DNA of 64,000 nucleotides from Oceanobacillus jeddahensis (GTDB taxonomy: Bacteria; Bacillota; Bacilli; Bacillales; Amphibacillaceae). The first letter of the stretch is position 1; each line of letters opens with the position of its first letter. This document shows positions 15,994 to 25,750 of this stretch, piece after piece. The DNA lies in NCBI RefSeq assembly GCF_000750635.1, contig NZ_CCDM010000001.1, positions 1,302,001-1,366,000 of the forward strand. Reading direction: 5' to 3'. A model generated the notes under the pieces. It saw only the letters and a program-made list of their open reading frames with translations, made no database searches and was not told where the DNA came from. The translations under genes and the position numbers were made by a program.

Positions 15994-17874
15994 TTGAGTA
16001 AATTTTGTAAAGAATGTGGGAAACCGATTGCGGACGGGGTTCAGTTTTGTAAACACTGTGGAACAAAAGTAAACAAAGCTGTTCCGGAGAATAAAGCACC
16101 GCAACCCGAAGCAGAAAAAACACCTATAGAGCAATCGGATAACGGGGAAAAGCGTACAAGAACTGAACAACAAACGCGACAAGTAAAAAAAGAAAAGAAA
16201 CCAATGTCAAAAAAGAAAAAAGTATTAACAGCAATTATTGGATTTATCGTATTATGCGGCATTGGTTTAGGTGTCTGGGGAAATATGTATTATTCAGAGG
16301 AAAATACGGCAAAGCGTTTTGCGGATGCGATAGCTGAAGGAGATACAGAATCTGTTCAAGAGATGGTTACAGTAGATGGCAAGACGCTGTCTAATGAAGA
16401 AGCCAATGCTGTGACAGCAATGAAAGATGAAGAGGAGTTTGCTTTTATTAGCGATAGGGATCCAGATACATTGTTTGATGAACTTTCGGTATTTGAGATG
16501 GAGCAATCTGATGATAAAGCATTCCTTGTCTTCACGCAATACCATGTAGCAGCTGAGCCGCAGTATGTTACGGTCTATTCGAATGTGGAAGGCGTGCAGA
16601 CAACATTTAATGGCGGTGATTTTGAAGAACAGGATGCTGCTTCGGATTATATTGAATATGGTCCGTTAGCTCCAGGAATGTATGAAGCGGCAAGCAGCTT
16701 TGAAACAGATTACGGAGAAGCTGCAAAGAGCCGGAACGTTCTGTTAATGGATATGAATAACAGCTATGATTCGGAATTAGAAGTTGGTGAGGTCACCTTT
16801 TATGAAATGTTCGACGCTAACATACCTTACGATTCCATGGAATTAATGATTAATGAAGAGCCGCTTGAAATGAATACGGACAGTGATTATGTTACTGCCG
16901 GACCACTTTTACTCGATGGTTCGATGGAATTAACCGGCGTTGTCAAAACGGATTGGGGAGATCTGCAAATTGACCCAATCGCTATTACAGACAGAGAACA
17001 TGATGTGTATATTACAGATTTATTAAATGAAGGAGCAGAAGAAGATATTAAAGAAGTCATTACAGGGTTTAGTGAGGGCTATGTGGAAGCGATCGCTAAG
17101 TTGGATGCATCTGTCATTGAAAATATTTCAGAAGAACTGAGTGAAGAATTAGAGGACGAACTTTTCGTATCTTTTGATGAGTATGGATTTAGCGGCAGAT
17201 TGGATGAAATTGGGATTGCTTTTGCAGACGCAGAATATTATTCAACAGACAACCCTGCCTTTCAAATACCCGTTCAGTTGAAGATGACTGGAACGTATGA
17301 TCAGGATTCGGAGTATGAAGAAATAAACGTAGAGGCTGCTTTTATTGTTCAATATCAAACTGACAGCGGAAAATGGGATATGTATTATTTTTCGGATAAC
17401 TTTGATCCTGGCGATGTTGATTATACATTTTTTGATGCATCCGGTGAAGAGTATGAAGGCGTTGTTTTAGAGGAAGAAGAGGAAGATGACGAAAATAGTG
17501 AAGACGACAGGGCTTCAGAGGATGAGGAACTTACTGAAATCAAAGAAGTTGTTGAAAATTACGTTGATAATCTAGTCTGGGCTATCAATACTGGTGACTA
17601 TACTTTTGTGGAAAATTATATTGCTTCTGGCAGTGATTTAGATACGATGCAGCAGGATTTAGTAGAACGTTTATACGATAGCGGACTGACACAGGAGATG
17701 CTGTCTGTATCTGTAGAAGATATAGAAGAGATTGATTCGGAAACATGGGAAGTAACAACGAATGAATCGATTGAATTGAGGTATGCCAGCGGTGAAACGG
17801 AAGAAGAAGATTATCAGTGGACGTACACGGTTGAGTTAACGGACGATGGATACCAATTAACGAATTTAGAATAA
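15994..17874 (+). CDS. Zinc-ribbon membrane protein, TcaA/YvbJ-like
   Basis: 626 residues from TTG 15994 behind AAAGGAGAG. The N-terminus is a zinc ribbon with two CxxC knuckles (CKECGKPIADGVQFCKHCG, residues 4-22). A basic linker and one membrane segment (about 74-94, AIIGFIVLCGIGLGVWG) follow, then a long, strongly acidic extracellular region. A Glu/Asp-rich linker near residues 490-515 precedes a C-terminal domain resembling an NTF2-like fold. This order matches TcaA of Staphylococcus and YvbJ of Bacillus, associated with glycopeptide sensitivity and the cell envelope. The exact role is unknown. It is monocistronic. Confidence 0.72.
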   Translation: MSKFCKECGKPIADGVQFCKHCGTKVNKAVPENKAPQPEAEKTPIEQSDNGEKRTRTEQQTRQVKKEKKPMSKKKKVLTAIIGFIVLCGIGLGVWGNMYYSEENTAKRFADAIAEGDTESVQEMVTVDGKTLSNEEANAVTAMKDEEEFAFISDRDPDTLFDELSVFEMEQSDDKAFLVFTQYHVAAEPQYVTVYSNVEGVQTTFNGGDFEEQDAASDYIEYGPLAPGMYEAASSFETDYGEAAKSRNVLLMDMNNSYDSELEVGEVTFYEMFDANIPYDSMELMINEEPLEMNTDSDYVTAGPLLLDGSMELTGVVKTDWGDLQIDPIAITDREHDVYITDLLNEGAEEDIKEVITGFSEGYVEAIAKLDASVIENISEELSEELEDELFVSFDEYGFSGRLDEIGIAFADAEYYSTDNPAFQIPVQLKMTGTYDQDSEYEEINVEAAFIVQYQTDSGKWDMYYFSDNFDPGDVDYTFFDASGEEYEGVVLEEEEEDDENSEDDRASEDEELTEIKEVVENYVDNLVWAINTGDYTFVENYIASGSDLDTMQQDLVERLYDSGLTQEMLSVSVEDIEEIDSETWEVTTNESIELRYASGETEEEDYQWTYTVELTDDGYQLTNLE

Positions 17875-18014
17875 ACGGGACAGCCGGAGGGAGAACTTCT
17901 GGCTGTCTATTTTTACATGATGATTACCACTATTCTAATAAAATACTTGACCTGGCATCCGTTTATCCGATAATCTATATTCTATGAATACAAAAGAAGT
18001 GAGGAAGTTAGCCA

Positions 18015-18914
18015 GTGAATATGTATACAGATAAACGGGCAGATTTTTATAAGGACCGTTATGAAAATAGAGCAAGATTAATGATTAAATGTCCTGATCA
18101 GCCAGGCATTGTGTCTGCAATTTCTACATTCCTATGGAACCAGCAGGCAAATATTGTATCATCTAACCAATATACGCAAGATCCAAAAGGCGGCGAATTC
18201 TTTATGCGCCTTGATTTCGAATACCAGCCTGGAGCGGATGTGGAAAAACTGAAGCAGGAATTCCAAGAAATTGCAGATCGTTTTCAAATGGATTGGCGCT
18301 TAAGCCTGGTTCACGAGTTGAAAAATATTGCTATCTTTGTTTCTAAAGAACCGCATTGTTTATTAGAACTGCTATGGGAGTGGCAAAGCGGCGATTTGAT
18401 GGCAAATATTCCGGTCGTTATCAGCAATCATGAAAATTCTCGGCAAATGGTTGAAGCATTAGGAATTGATTTTTATCATCTGCCAATTACCAAAGAAACA
18501 AAGCAAGAGGTTGAGGCGAAGCAAAAGGAAATTTTAGAGGATTATGATATTGATTTAATTATTCTTGCACGATACATGCAGATTCTTTCACCAACATTTG
18601 TAGAAGTATTTAAAAATAGAATTATTAATATCCATCACTCCTTCTTACCGGCATTTATTGGTGCAAAGCCATATGAACGTGCATTTGAAAGAGGAGTAAA
18701 AATGATTGGTGCAACCTCGCATTATGTTACCAATGATTTAGATGAAGGGCCTATTATTGAGCAGGGAATCGAGCCGGTCGGGCATGAACATAATGTCGAA
18801 GATTTGAAAAAAATCGGGCAGTCCATTGAACGCCGGGTACTTGCACAAGCTGTTAAATGGCATTTGGAAGACCGGATTATTGTTTATGGAAATAAAACAA
18901 TTGTATTTGAATAA
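18015..18914 (+). CDS. purU: Formyltetrahydrofolate deformylase
   Basis: 299 residues with an N-terminal ACT domain (LMIKCPDQPGIVSAISTF, about residues 22-39) and a C-terminal formyltransferase-like domain. The catalytic region NIHHSFLPAFIGAKPYERAF is near residue 205, and the Asp-containing DEGPIIEQ follows. It hydrolyses 10-formyl-tetrahydrofolate to formate and tetrahydrofolate, balancing one-carbon pools. GTG 18015 is preferred for spacing to AGGAAG; an in-frame ATG lies at 18021. It is transcribed alone and ends at a strong terminator. Confidence 0.93.
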   Translation: MNMYTDKRADFYKDRYENRARLMIKCPDQPGIVSAISTFLWNQQANIVSSNQYTQDPKGGEFFMRLDFEYQPGADVEKLKQEFQEIADRFQMDWRLSLVHELKNIAIFVSKEPHCLLELLWEWQSGDLMANIPVVISNHENSRQMVEALGIDFYHLPITKETKQEVEAKQKEILEDYDIDLIILARYMQILSPTFVEVFKNRIINIHHSFLPAFIGAKPYERAFERGVKMIGATSHYVTNDLDEGPIIEQGIEPVGHEHNVEDLKKIGQSIERRVLAQAVKWHLEDRIIVYGNKTIVFE

Positions 18915-18955
18915 AAAGCAAAGGGAATGCTGCTGATTGGCGGTATTGTCGAATT

Positions 18956-18989
18956 AAAAAACACAGCTGGTGTTCAGCTGTGTTTTTTC
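18956..18989. terminator. Bidirectional terminator between purU and the alanine symporter
   Basis: ACACAGCTG (18961-18969) pairs with CAGCTGTGT (18975-18983), flanked by A5 before and T6 after, so it can terminate both convergent transcripts. Confidence 0.9.
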
Positions 18990-18993
18990 GATT

Positions 18994-20409
18994 CTATTGT
19001 TTTTCCGTTTCCCGTTCCCAGCACTCAATACCCGTCTGGTCGTCTAAGGTATCTTTATAGAAAACAGGGTCTTTTCCTTCTTTCCGCTGCCTCATATAAT
19101 CCTTTAATAAAATATTGGCTTTTTTAAACAAGATAGAAATAGCATAAAGGTTGATCAATGCGAGTAATGCCATGGTAACATCAGCTAAAGACCAGACTAA
19201 GCCAAAGGAAGCTAATGTGCCAAATACAACCATCACAAGCGCTGCAATGCGATAAATAAACAGGATGGTCTTAGAGTCTTTAATATAAGCAAGATTGTTC
19301 TCGCCATAATAATAATTTCCAAGAATCGAACTAAAGGCAAAAAGGAAAATGGCAATGGCTATAAAAATACCTGCCCAATCTCCCAGCATCTGGGTGAAAG
19401 CGGTTTGTGTCAATGCAATCCCGTCTTCTTCACTTCCGGCAAAACCGCCAGCTGATAAAATAATTAATCCAGTAGCCGAACAAACTAAAATGGTATCAAA
19501 GAAAACTCCTAAAGCTTGCACCAGACCCTGTTTGACCGGGTGACTTACTTCTGCGGTTGCCGCTGCATTTGGTGCAGCTCCCATTCCAGCCTCATTAGAG
19601 AATAGTCCGCGTTTAATCCCCAGCATAATGGCTGCTCCAAAGCCGCCTCCTGCAACTTCACGAATTCCGAATGCATTCTCAAAAATAAGAACAAACATAT
19701 CTGGGATAACCGTAATATTTAAAGCTAAGATAATCAGTGCCAAGCCGATATAAATGATTGCCATAAAAGGGACAATAATTTGTGAAACATTAGCAATACT
19801 TTTTAAACCGCCAAAGATAACGATGGCTACAAAAATGGTCAAAATAACCGCAATCCAGACAGGATCTATATCAAACTGGGAACTGAACGCAATGCTGATG
19901 GTATTTGATTGAACAGAGTTAAAGACCAGCCCATACGTAAAAGTGATCATAATTGCAAATACAATACCAAGCCAGCGTTTTTTCATTCCTTTTTCAATAT
20001 AATAAGCGGGCCCGCCACGGTATTGATTATTGTCTTTTTCTTTATAGAGTTGTGCCAGGGTACTTTCAACAAATCCGGAAGCGGCGCCGAGTAAAGCAAT
20101 CAACCACATCCAGAATAATGCCCCTGGTCCACCGAGAGCAACTGCAGAAGCAACACCGGCCATATTTCCAGTACCGACGCGGGAAGCAGCACTGATTGCA
20201 AATGCCTGGAAGGAGCTGGTCCCTTTTTTACCAGATGCATCGTAGGATTGTTTATCCGCTACAGCGCGGAACATTTCCGGTAATAAACGAAACTGGACAA
20301 AGCCGGTCCGAATTGTAAAATAAAGACCTAAACCTAGTAAGACAATAATTAGAATATACGACCAAAGAAAGTCATTGACATGACCTATCATCGATTCAAA
20401 AATATCCAT
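18994..20409 (-). CDS. Sodium:alanine symporter, AGCS family
   Basis: 471 residues from ATG 20409, chosen because GGGGGA lies six bases upstream; the frame continues upstream to 20508 without support. About ten or more membrane helices are evident. Family signatures are TGFVQFRLLPEMFRAV near residue 33, RVGTGNMAGVASAVALGGPG near 77 and GLFSNEAGMGAAPNAAATAEV near 270, which form the sodium and substrate sites in AGCS transporters. It imports alanine or glycine with sodium. A candidate extended -10 on the leftward strand (TGGTATAAT, 20671-20679) would give a leader of roughly 250 nt. I could not match that leader to a known riboswitch. Confidence 0.9.
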   Translation of the reverse strand: MDIFESMIGHVNDFLWSYILIIVLLGLGLYFTIRTGFVQFRLLPEMFRAVADKQSYDASGKKGTSSFQAFAISAASRVGTGNMAGVASAVALGGPGALFWMWLIALLGAASGFVESTLAQLYKEKDNNQYRGGPAYYIEKGMKKRWLGIVFAIMITFTYGLVFNSVQSNTISIAFSSQFDIDPVWIAVILTIFVAIVIFGGLKSIANVSQIIVPFMAIIYIGLALIILALNITVIPDMFVLIFENAFGIREVAGGGFGAAIMLGIKRGLFSNEAGMGAAPNAAATAEVSHPVKQGLVQALGVFFDTILVCSATGLIILSAGGFAGSEEDGIALTQTAFTQMLGDWAGIFIAIAIFLFAFSSILGNYYYGENNLAYIKDSKTILFIYRIAALVMVVFGTLASFGLVWSLADVTMALLALINLYAISILFKKANILLKDYMRQRKEGKDPVFYKDTLDDQTGIECWERETEKQ

Positions 20410-20684
20410 AAATTTCCCCCATTTCATTAAATAAGTATATTCTTTTTCCTGCTTTAACATGTCAGTAAATTCAAAGCTTAAGCTTAAATCTGTGTTGATA
20501 ACCAACATATTTTGTTAAAAGCATCGATCCTCTGCTGATAAGCAAGATATATTAATAATTACCCAACTTCATTGTGAAAAAAACAATTAAACAGGCAGTA
20601 TATTATCAAAATCAGCAACCGGTAAAAGAAACCAGAGTTGAAATATTGCTTTATTTACAGAGAACAATTTATTATACCATAAAA
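20410..20684 (-). other. Long leader/intergenic region upstream of the alanine symporter
   Basis: 275 bp between pdxR and the symporter, both leftward. Only the candidate extended -10 near 20671-20679 stands out. No glycine-riboswitch core or T-box motif was recognised and no small gene is credible. Confidence 0.35.
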
Positions 20685-22082
20685 TCATTGATGAAGAATT
20701 TTGATAATGTGTTGAACTGCTTCTTCAAGCCTTTCCTCTGCAATTCCTGCAAAACCAATCACAAATTGAGGGTAAGGGAAAACAGCATTTTTAGAAGCGT
20801 AGTAGGAAATAGGATAGATTTTAATCCCTTCTTGTTCTGCGCTCCGAAGTATTTCTTTTTCAGTCAGACCGTTTCTCACTTCACAGACGACATGGAGTCC
20901 AGATTGTTCCCCGAGAAGCTGGATAGACGGTGTATAAGGATCAAATAATTGGTTTACAAACTCAAATTTCTTCCGGTATATTTTTCGCATCCGATTTAAA
21001 TGCTTTTCAAAATACCCTTCCTGAATAAAATGCGCCAGCACATGCTGGTCGATTCGCGATACCGTTGAATGGTGAAAAGTGAGCCTATCCCGATATTGCT
21101 CTAATAATGATTTTGGCAGAATCATATAGCTGATTCGCAAGGAAGGTATCAATGATTTAGAAAAAGAACCAAGATAGATGACACGATCATTGAAATCCAT
21201 TTTTTTCATTGGAGGAATGGTTTTTCCTGTGTAACGGAATTCGCTATCATAATCATCTTCAATAATATAACGGCTTTCTGCTTCATTTGCCCATTGTAAC
21301 AGCTGATTACGCCGGTTGATGGAGGTAACTGTTCCATATGGAAAATGATTAGAAGGAGTCACATAAATATAATCAGGTTCTAAGAGACGGATCGCTTCAA
21401 TAGAAACGCCTTCCTCATTCATATCCAAGGCTCGTCCTAAAAAGCCAAAATGAGTTATCAACTTCATCATCAATTGATAACCAGGATCTTCAATACCGAA
21501 TATGGTAGACCTGGAGAGAAGAGATAGAAGTTGTTGCATTAAAACTTCAATTCCTGCCCCTACCACAATTGTGTCTGGATCGCAGTCAATGCCGCGCGCA
21601 TGATAAACATAATGGGCGATAGCTTCACGCAGCTCTTTGTCTCCTTGAGCCTCTCCAAGTAAGAGTAAATCGTGATTGGTTTCATCAATTACTTGCCGAT
21701 TCAATTTTCTCCATGCAGAAAAAGGAAATACTTCTGTATCTATTTTATTCGGAGAAAAATCAAATAAAATAGCAGTATCTTCAGCGACCTTGGAAATTTC
21801 TTTTTTTGTAGCGTGCTCAACGAACTCTAGATCTCCATGCGCTAATACGTAAAAACCTTTTCTTGGCTGAGAGGTAATATATCCTTCAGCTAAAAGCTGT
21901 TCAAAAGCTGTTTCTACCGTGTTTTGACTTACTTCTAAATGATTAGCAAGCTTACGTTTGGAAGGCAGCTTCTGCCCATACGGAAGCCGCTCTTGCACGA
22001 TTTCCTGTTTAATAAATTCATAAAGCTGTTCATATAAAGGGATGTCTATTGTTTTATCCAGATGGACAGATAGTAAATCCAT
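20685..22082 (-). CDS. pdxR: MocR/GntR-family regulator of pyridoxal 5'-phosphate synthesis
   Basis: 465 residues from ATG 22082 behind GGAGGAG; upstream in-frame codons to 22142 overlap the divergent pdxS promoter region. The N-terminus is a GntR winged helix ([15 protein letters not shown], then [21 protein letters not shown]). A type I aminotransferase-like domain from about residue 105 includes [13 protein letters not shown] and the PLP-lysine region [16 protein letters not shown]. PdxR proteins bind PLP in this domain and control pdxST. The divergent position, 115 bp from pdxS, supports that role. Confidence 0.92.
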   Translation of the reverse strand: MDLLSVHLDKTIDIPLYEQLYEFIKQEIVQERLPYGQKLPSKRKLANHLEVSQNTVETAFEQLLAEGYITSQPRKGFYVLAHGDLEFVEHATKKEISKVAEDTAILFDFSPNKIDTEVFPFSAWRKLNRQVIDETNHDLLLLGEAQGDKELREAIAHYVYHARGIDCDPDTIVVGAGIEVLMQQLLSLLSRSTIFGIEDPGYQLMMKLITHFGFLGRALDMNEEGVSIEAIRLLEPDYIYVTPSNHFPYGTVTSINRRNQLLQWANEAESRYIIEDDYDSEFRYTGKTIPPMKKMDFNDRVIYLGSFSKSLIPSLRISYMILPKSLLEQYRDRLTFHHSTVSRIDQHVLAHFIQEGYFEKHLNRMRKIYRKKFEFVNQLFDPYTPSIQLLGEQSGLHVVCEVRNGLTEKEILRSAEQEGIKIYPISYYASKNAVFPYPQFVIGFAGIAEERLEEAVQHIIKILHQ

Positions 22083-22197
22083 TATTAATCTCCTCCAAAA
22101 ACTGACCTCATCAAATGATATAAAATTGGCACTTTCATTCATGTCATATTATTTCTATAATAATAAAAAATCAATAAATAATCTAGGAGGAAATAAC
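22083..22197. promoter_or_regulatory. Divergent pdxR/pdxS control region
   Basis: The 115-bp gap holds a good -10 (TATAAT, 22156-22161) for pdxS but no convincing -35 at 17 bp, as expected for a promoter that needs the PdxR activator. Repeated CATTCATGTCAT-like half sites precede it. The exact operator is not defined. Confidence 0.5.
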
Positions 22198-23088
22198 ATG
22201 ACAGAACGAGTAACTGGTACAGAACGTGTAAAAAGAGGGATGGCGCAAATGCAAAAAGGCGGCGTTATCATGGATGTAGTGAACAAGGAGCAGGCAAAAA
22301 TAGCTGAAGAAGCTGGTGCTGTTGCCGTCATGGCATTGGAAAAAGTTCCTTCTGATATTCGTGCAGCTGGTGGCGTAGCAAGAATGGCAGATGTCAGTAT
22401 TGTCGAAGAAGTGATGGAAGCCGTATCTATTCCGGTTATGGCAAAAGTACGTATTGGTCATATCGTTGAGGCGCGTGTTTTGGAATCACTTGGCGTGGAT
22501 TATATTGATGAGAGTGAAGTGCTTACCCCGGCAGATGATTTATTCCATTTGGATAAAAAACCATTCACGGTTCCGTTTGTCTGTGGCTGTCGTGATTTAG
22601 GAGAAGCAGCACGCCGTATTGGAGAAGGCGCATCGATGCTACGTACAAAAGGGGAGCCTGGTACAGGAAATATTGTTGAAGCAGTACGACATTTACGTGA
22701 AGTGCAATCTCAGGTGAGAAGAATTGTACATATGAACGAAGATGAACTGATGACGGAAGCGAAAAACCTTGGAGCTCCATTTGAAATTTTATTACAGGTA
22801 AAAGAAACTGGCAGGCTACCGGTAGTCAACTTTGCTGCAGGCGGGGTAGCCACTCCGGCAGATGCTGCATTGATGATGGAGCTTGGCGCAGATGGTGTTT
22901 TTGTAGGATCAGGTATTTTTAAATCTAAACAACCTGAGAAATTCGCCCGCTCTATTGTGGAGGCGACAACTTCTTACCAGGACTATCAAAAAATTGGTGC
23001 GCTTTCGAAAGACTTAGGCGAAGCAATGAAAGGGATCGATATGAAAACATTACGTGCAGAAGATAGAATGCAGGATCGCAGTTTTTAA
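22198..23088 (+). CDS. pdxS: Pyridoxal 5'-phosphate synthase subunit PdxS
   Basis: 296-residue TIM-barrel synthase starting at ATG 22198 behind AGGAGG. Diagnostic segments are [20 protein letters not shown] near residue 45, the Schiff-base lysine region [17 protein letters not shown] near 80, and [19 protein letters not shown] near 145. It makes PLP from ribose 5-phosphate, glyceraldehyde 3-phosphate and ammonia supplied by PdxT, as a 12+12 complex. It is among the most conserved proteins in the window. The frame extends upstream to 22042 but only this start has a ribosome site. Confidence 0.98.
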   Translation: MTERVTGTERVKRGMAQMQKGGVIMDVVNKEQAKIAEEAGAVAVMALEKVPSDIRAAGGVARMADVSIVEEVMEAVSIPVMAKVRIGHIVEARVLESLGVDYIDESEVLTPADDLFHLDKKPFTVPFVCGCRDLGEAARRIGEGASMLRTKGEPGTGNIVEAVRHLREVQSQVRRIVHMNEDELMTEAKNLGAPFEILLQVKETGRLPVVNFAAGGVATPADAALMMELGADGVFVGSGIFKSKQPEKFARSIVEATTSYQDYQKIGALSKDLGEAMKGIDMKTLRAEDRMQDRSF

Positions 23089-23111
23089 GTCTTGTGAAAG
23101 GAGAGAATAGC

Positions 23112-23714
23112 ATGAGTAAACGTAAATATAGCATCGGCATACTTGGCATGCAGGGCGCAACAGAAGAACATGCCAAACATATATATGACCTGGGACATGA
23201 AACCATTCTCATTAAAAATAAAGAGCAGCTTGAGAAGGTGGATGGCTTAATTATTCCTGGTGGAGAAAGTACAGCTATTTGGCGCTTGATGAAGAAGAAT
23301 AATCTTGTTGAAGCTGTGCAACAATTTGCTGAGTCAAAGAAGCCAATTTTCGGAACATGTGCCGGCCTCGTTTTGCTTGGTAAAGGTCAGGTGGAGGCAG
23401 GTCAGATTGTGAGTTTAGGGCTGATGAATATACAAGTGAAACGGAATGGTTTTGGCCGACAGAAGGATAGCTTTGAAGCTGGTTTAGCTGTCAAAGGAAT
23501 GAAGGAGACTTATCTAGCAGTATTTATTCGCGCGCCGTATATTGAATCAGCAGGAGAACATGTAGAGGTTTTAGCATCCTATGATGATAAAATTGTGGCT
23601 GCAAGAGAAGCCAATTTGCTGGTAGCGGCCTTTCATCCAGAATTGACTGACGACAATCGATTCTTGGAATTATTTCTTTCGATGGTAGGAGAGAAAACGG
23701 TAGTAGCAGTTTAA
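23112..23714 (+). CDS. pdxT: Pyridoxal 5'-phosphate synthase glutaminase subunit PdxT
   Basis: 200-residue class I glutamine amidotransferase from ATG 23112 behind AAAGGAGAG. It contains LIIPGGESTAIWRLM near residue 45, the nucleophile cysteine in FGTCAGLVLL near 80, and the His/Glu pair in AFHPELTDD near 172. It releases ammonia from glutamine and passes it to PdxS. It lies 23 bp after pdxS in the same operon. The common GGESTT appears as GGESTA here, a minor change. Confidence 0.96.
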   Translation: MSKRKYSIGILGMQGATEEHAKHIYDLGHETILIKNKEQLEKVDGLIIPGGESTAIWRLMKKNNLVEAVQQFAESKKPIFGTCAGLVLLGKGQVEAGQIVSLGLMNIQVKRNGFGRQKDSFEAGLAVKGMKETYLAVFIRAPYIESAGEHVEVLASYDDKIVAAREANLLVAAFHPELTDDNRFLELFLSMVGEKTVVAV

Positions 23715-23898
23715 TTAAAAGAGCTTCTAGTGATTAAAAATATAATTATAAGAAAAAAATTTGTTTATTGCTTAAAAGTGGTAGATCATGTGAGAAAAGA
23801 CGTAATAGCAACACTCTTCGTTTAGGGGATATTTGTAGTTTTAAAATCGTATTCTATATTATTCTAATTTTTTAGTAATAAAATAAATTAATAAAGTA

Positions 23899-23927
23899 TT
23901 GACTTTTTTTAAAATGAATATTATAAT
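23899..23927 (+). promoter_or_regulatory. Strong sigma-A-type promoter upstream of the 24-36 kb cluster
   Basis: A -35 TTGACT (23899-23904), a 17-bp spacer and -10 TATAAT (23922-23927). Transcription would start near 23934 and run into the terminator-like hairpin at 23959-23992. Confidence 0.75.
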
Positions 23928-23958
23928 TTGAAAGAATTATAAGAAAATTTATTTTAAT

Positions 23959-23992
23959 ATAGATCATTATTTATATAATGATCTATTTTTTT
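23959..23992 (+). terminator. Terminator-like hairpin in the leader of the 24-36 kb cluster
   Basis: A 12-bp perfect stem (23959-23970 with 23975-23986), loop TTAT, is followed by a 7-T run. It lies between the promoter at 23899 and the regulator gene. It is therefore either an attenuator of the cluster or the end of pdxST with a coincidental promoter before it. Confidence 0.75.
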
Positions 23993-23999
23993 AAAGTCA

Positions 24000-24042
24000 T
24001 CCAAACAAAAAGTTTTTTTAAATAACTTTCTGTTTGTTTGGA
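24000..24042. promoter_or_regulatory. Inverted repeat before the regulator gene
   Basis: TCCAAACAAA (24000-24009) and TTTGTTTGGA (24033-24042) form a perfect 10-bp inverted repeat with a 23-nt spacer. It could be a regulator site or an alternative leader-RNA stem. It ends 28 bp before the GTG start. Confidence 0.5.
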
Positions 24043-24070
24043 TATAAAAATATATAATGTGGTGATAAAA

Positions 24071-24721
24071 GTGAGAAATTCTGAAATTGATATCCATTTC
24101 TTAAAAAAAATAATGAAAGGTTTAGCTGCGCAATTTGGTGAGAACTGTGAGGTTGTTTTGCATGACTTAACTTTACCTTATGACAAAACAATAATTGCTA
24201 TTGAAAATGGGCATATCACAGGAAGAGGAATTGGAGATCCTGGAACTAACCTAGGATTGGAAGTCTTGCGTGGAGAAATTGAAAGCGGGGATAGATTTAA
24301 TTATGTTACCCAAACAAAGGAAGGGAAGCTTTTAAGGTCTTCTTCAATTTATTTGGAAAATGAAGATGGAGAAGTAGTTGGCAGTCTTTGTATTAATTTT
24401 GATATTTCTGAATTAATGATGGCAGAAAACGTAATAAAATCTTTAACTTCAACAAATTTAGCTAACCATGTCAAAGAAGATTTTGTGAACAATGTAAATG
24501 ATATTTTGGATTCCCTACTTCAAGAATCACAGGAATTAATAGGAAAACCAGTTGCTTTTATGGAAAAAGAAGATAAGATCAAAGCGATACATTATCTAGA
24601 TAAAAAAGGTGCTTTCTTAATTAAAAAAGCTGGGGAAAAGATTGCTAAATTCTTTGATATATCTAAATATTCACTTTACAACATGTTGGAGCAGACAAAA
24701 AATAAAAAAAATGACAGCTGA
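24071..24721 (+). CDS. YheO/DauR-type transcriptional regulator (PAS-like domain plus helix-turn-helix)
   Basis: 216 residues from GTG 24071 (GGTGAT about six bases upstream; the frame reaches a TTG at 24038). The N-terminal YheO-type PAS-like domain includes AAQFGENCEVVLHDLT near residue 20 and SSSIYLENEDGEVVGSLCINFDI near 95. The C-terminal region from about residue 160 (KIKAIHYLDKKGAFLIKKAGEKIAKFFDISKYSLYNML) is a helix-turn-helix. DauR, a relative, controls D-arginine catabolism in Pseudomonas. It heads the cluster and ends 10 bp before the first ABC gene, so it is the probable local regulator. The ligand is unknown. Confidence 0.82.
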   Translation: MRNSEIDIHFLKKIMKGLAAQFGENCEVVLHDLTLPYDKTIIAIENGHITGRGIGDPGTNLGLEVLRGEIESGDRFNYVTQTKEGKLLRSSSIYLENEDGEVVGSLCINFDISELMMAENVIKSLTSTNLANHVKEDFVNNVNDILDSLLQESQELIGKPVAFMEKEDKIKAIHYLDKKGAFLIKKAGEKIAKFFDISKYSLYNMLEQTKNKKNDS

Positions 24722-24730
24722 GGAGGTGTA

Positions 24731-25750
24731 ATGATGGATGATAATCTACTGAGTATTCAAAACCTTAGGGTATATTTTAAAGGAAAGGAAAACCTTATTA
24801 AAGCTGTAGATGGTATTGATTTAGAAATCAAGAAGCAAGAGATATTATGTATTGTTGGTGAATCGGGAAGTGGTAAAAGTGTTACTTCCCTATCTGTAAT
24901 GGGTTTAGTGCCTACCCAAGGCTATATTGAAAGCGGTAACATAAAATTGATGGATCAAGATCTAACAACAATAGCAGAAAAAGAGTTATCAAATATAAGA
25001 GGAAATGAGATATCAATGATATTTCAAGAACCTATGACATCTTTGAATCCAGTGCTATCAATAGGAGATCAAATGTCTGAGGTTCTGTTACGACACAGGA
25101 AAATAACAAAAAAAGGTGCTTTAAAAAAGACTGTTGAAATGTTGGAATATATAGGGTTTTCAAGAACTGAAGAAATCTTAAAGTCATACCCCCATGAATT
25201 ATCAGGAGGGATGAGACAAAGAATTATGATTGGAATGGCATTATTGTGTGAACCCAAGTTGATAATTGCCGATGAGCCGACAACAGCTTTAGATGTAACA
25301 ATTCAAGCACAAGTGTTAGATTTAATGAAAAAAATGCGAAATGAATTTTCTACCTCTATCATGATGATTACGCATGATTTGGGAGTAGTTGCTGAAATGG
25401 CGGACCAGGTTGCTGTGATGTACGGTGGACAAATAGTTGAGAGAGTATGTGCTGACAAACTATTTGAAGATCCTAAACATCCTTATTCTAAAGCTCTCAT
25501 AAAATCTGTACCTGTGATTGAATCGGAAAATCAAACTTTATATTCTATTCCTGGAACAGTTCCAAGTGCAGATAACTTTCCAAAAGGTTGTAGATTTGCT
25601 GATAGATGTGAACTTGCTCAAGCATCTTGTTTTGAAAAAATGCCAGATTTAAGAGAATTTGAAGAAGGACATTATATACGTTGTGATGTTGTTAATAACG
25701 TAAGGAGGGATATAGATGAAGGATCATTTGCTCGAAGTAAAGGAGGTTAA
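24731..25750 (+). CDS. Oligopeptide/dipeptide ABC transporter ATP-binding protein (DppD/OppD-like)
   Basis: 339-residue ATPase. Walker A is GESGSGKSV near residue 41, the signature is LSGGMRQR near 157, and Walker B is LIIADEPTTALDV near 175, followed by the H-loop ITHDLG. The C-terminal cysteine-containing extension (PKGCRFADRCELAQASC) is the oligopeptide transporter iron-sulfur-type tail. It pairs with the next ATPase to power import. ATGs at 24731 and 24734 are both possible. Its end overlaps the next gene by 35 bp. Confidence 0.92.
   Translation: MMDDNLLSIQNLRVYFKGKENLIKAVDGIDLEIKKQEILCIVGESGSGKSVTSLSVMGLVPTQGYIESGNIKLMDQDLTTIAEKELSNIRGNEISMIFQEPMTSLNPVLSIGDQMSEVLLRHRKITKKGALKKTVEMLEYIGFSRTEEILKSYPHELSGGMRQRIMIGMALLCEPKLIIADEPTTALDVTIQAQVLDLMKKMRNEFSTSIMMITHDLGVVAEMADQVAVMYGGQIVERVCADKLFEDPKHPYSKALIKSVPVIESENQTLYSIPGTVPSADNFPKGCRFADRCELAQASCFEKMPDLREFEEGHYIRCDVVNNVRRDIDEGSFARSKGG

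Noticed and set aside
20410-20684. Glycine riboswitch upstream of the alanine symporter
   Set aside because: No recognisable riboswitch core sequences or terminator/antiterminator pair were found on the leftward strand.
20574-20948. 124-codon plus-strand open frame between the symporter and pdxR
   Set aside because: Two thirds is antisense to the pdxR 3' end and the start has no ribosome site.
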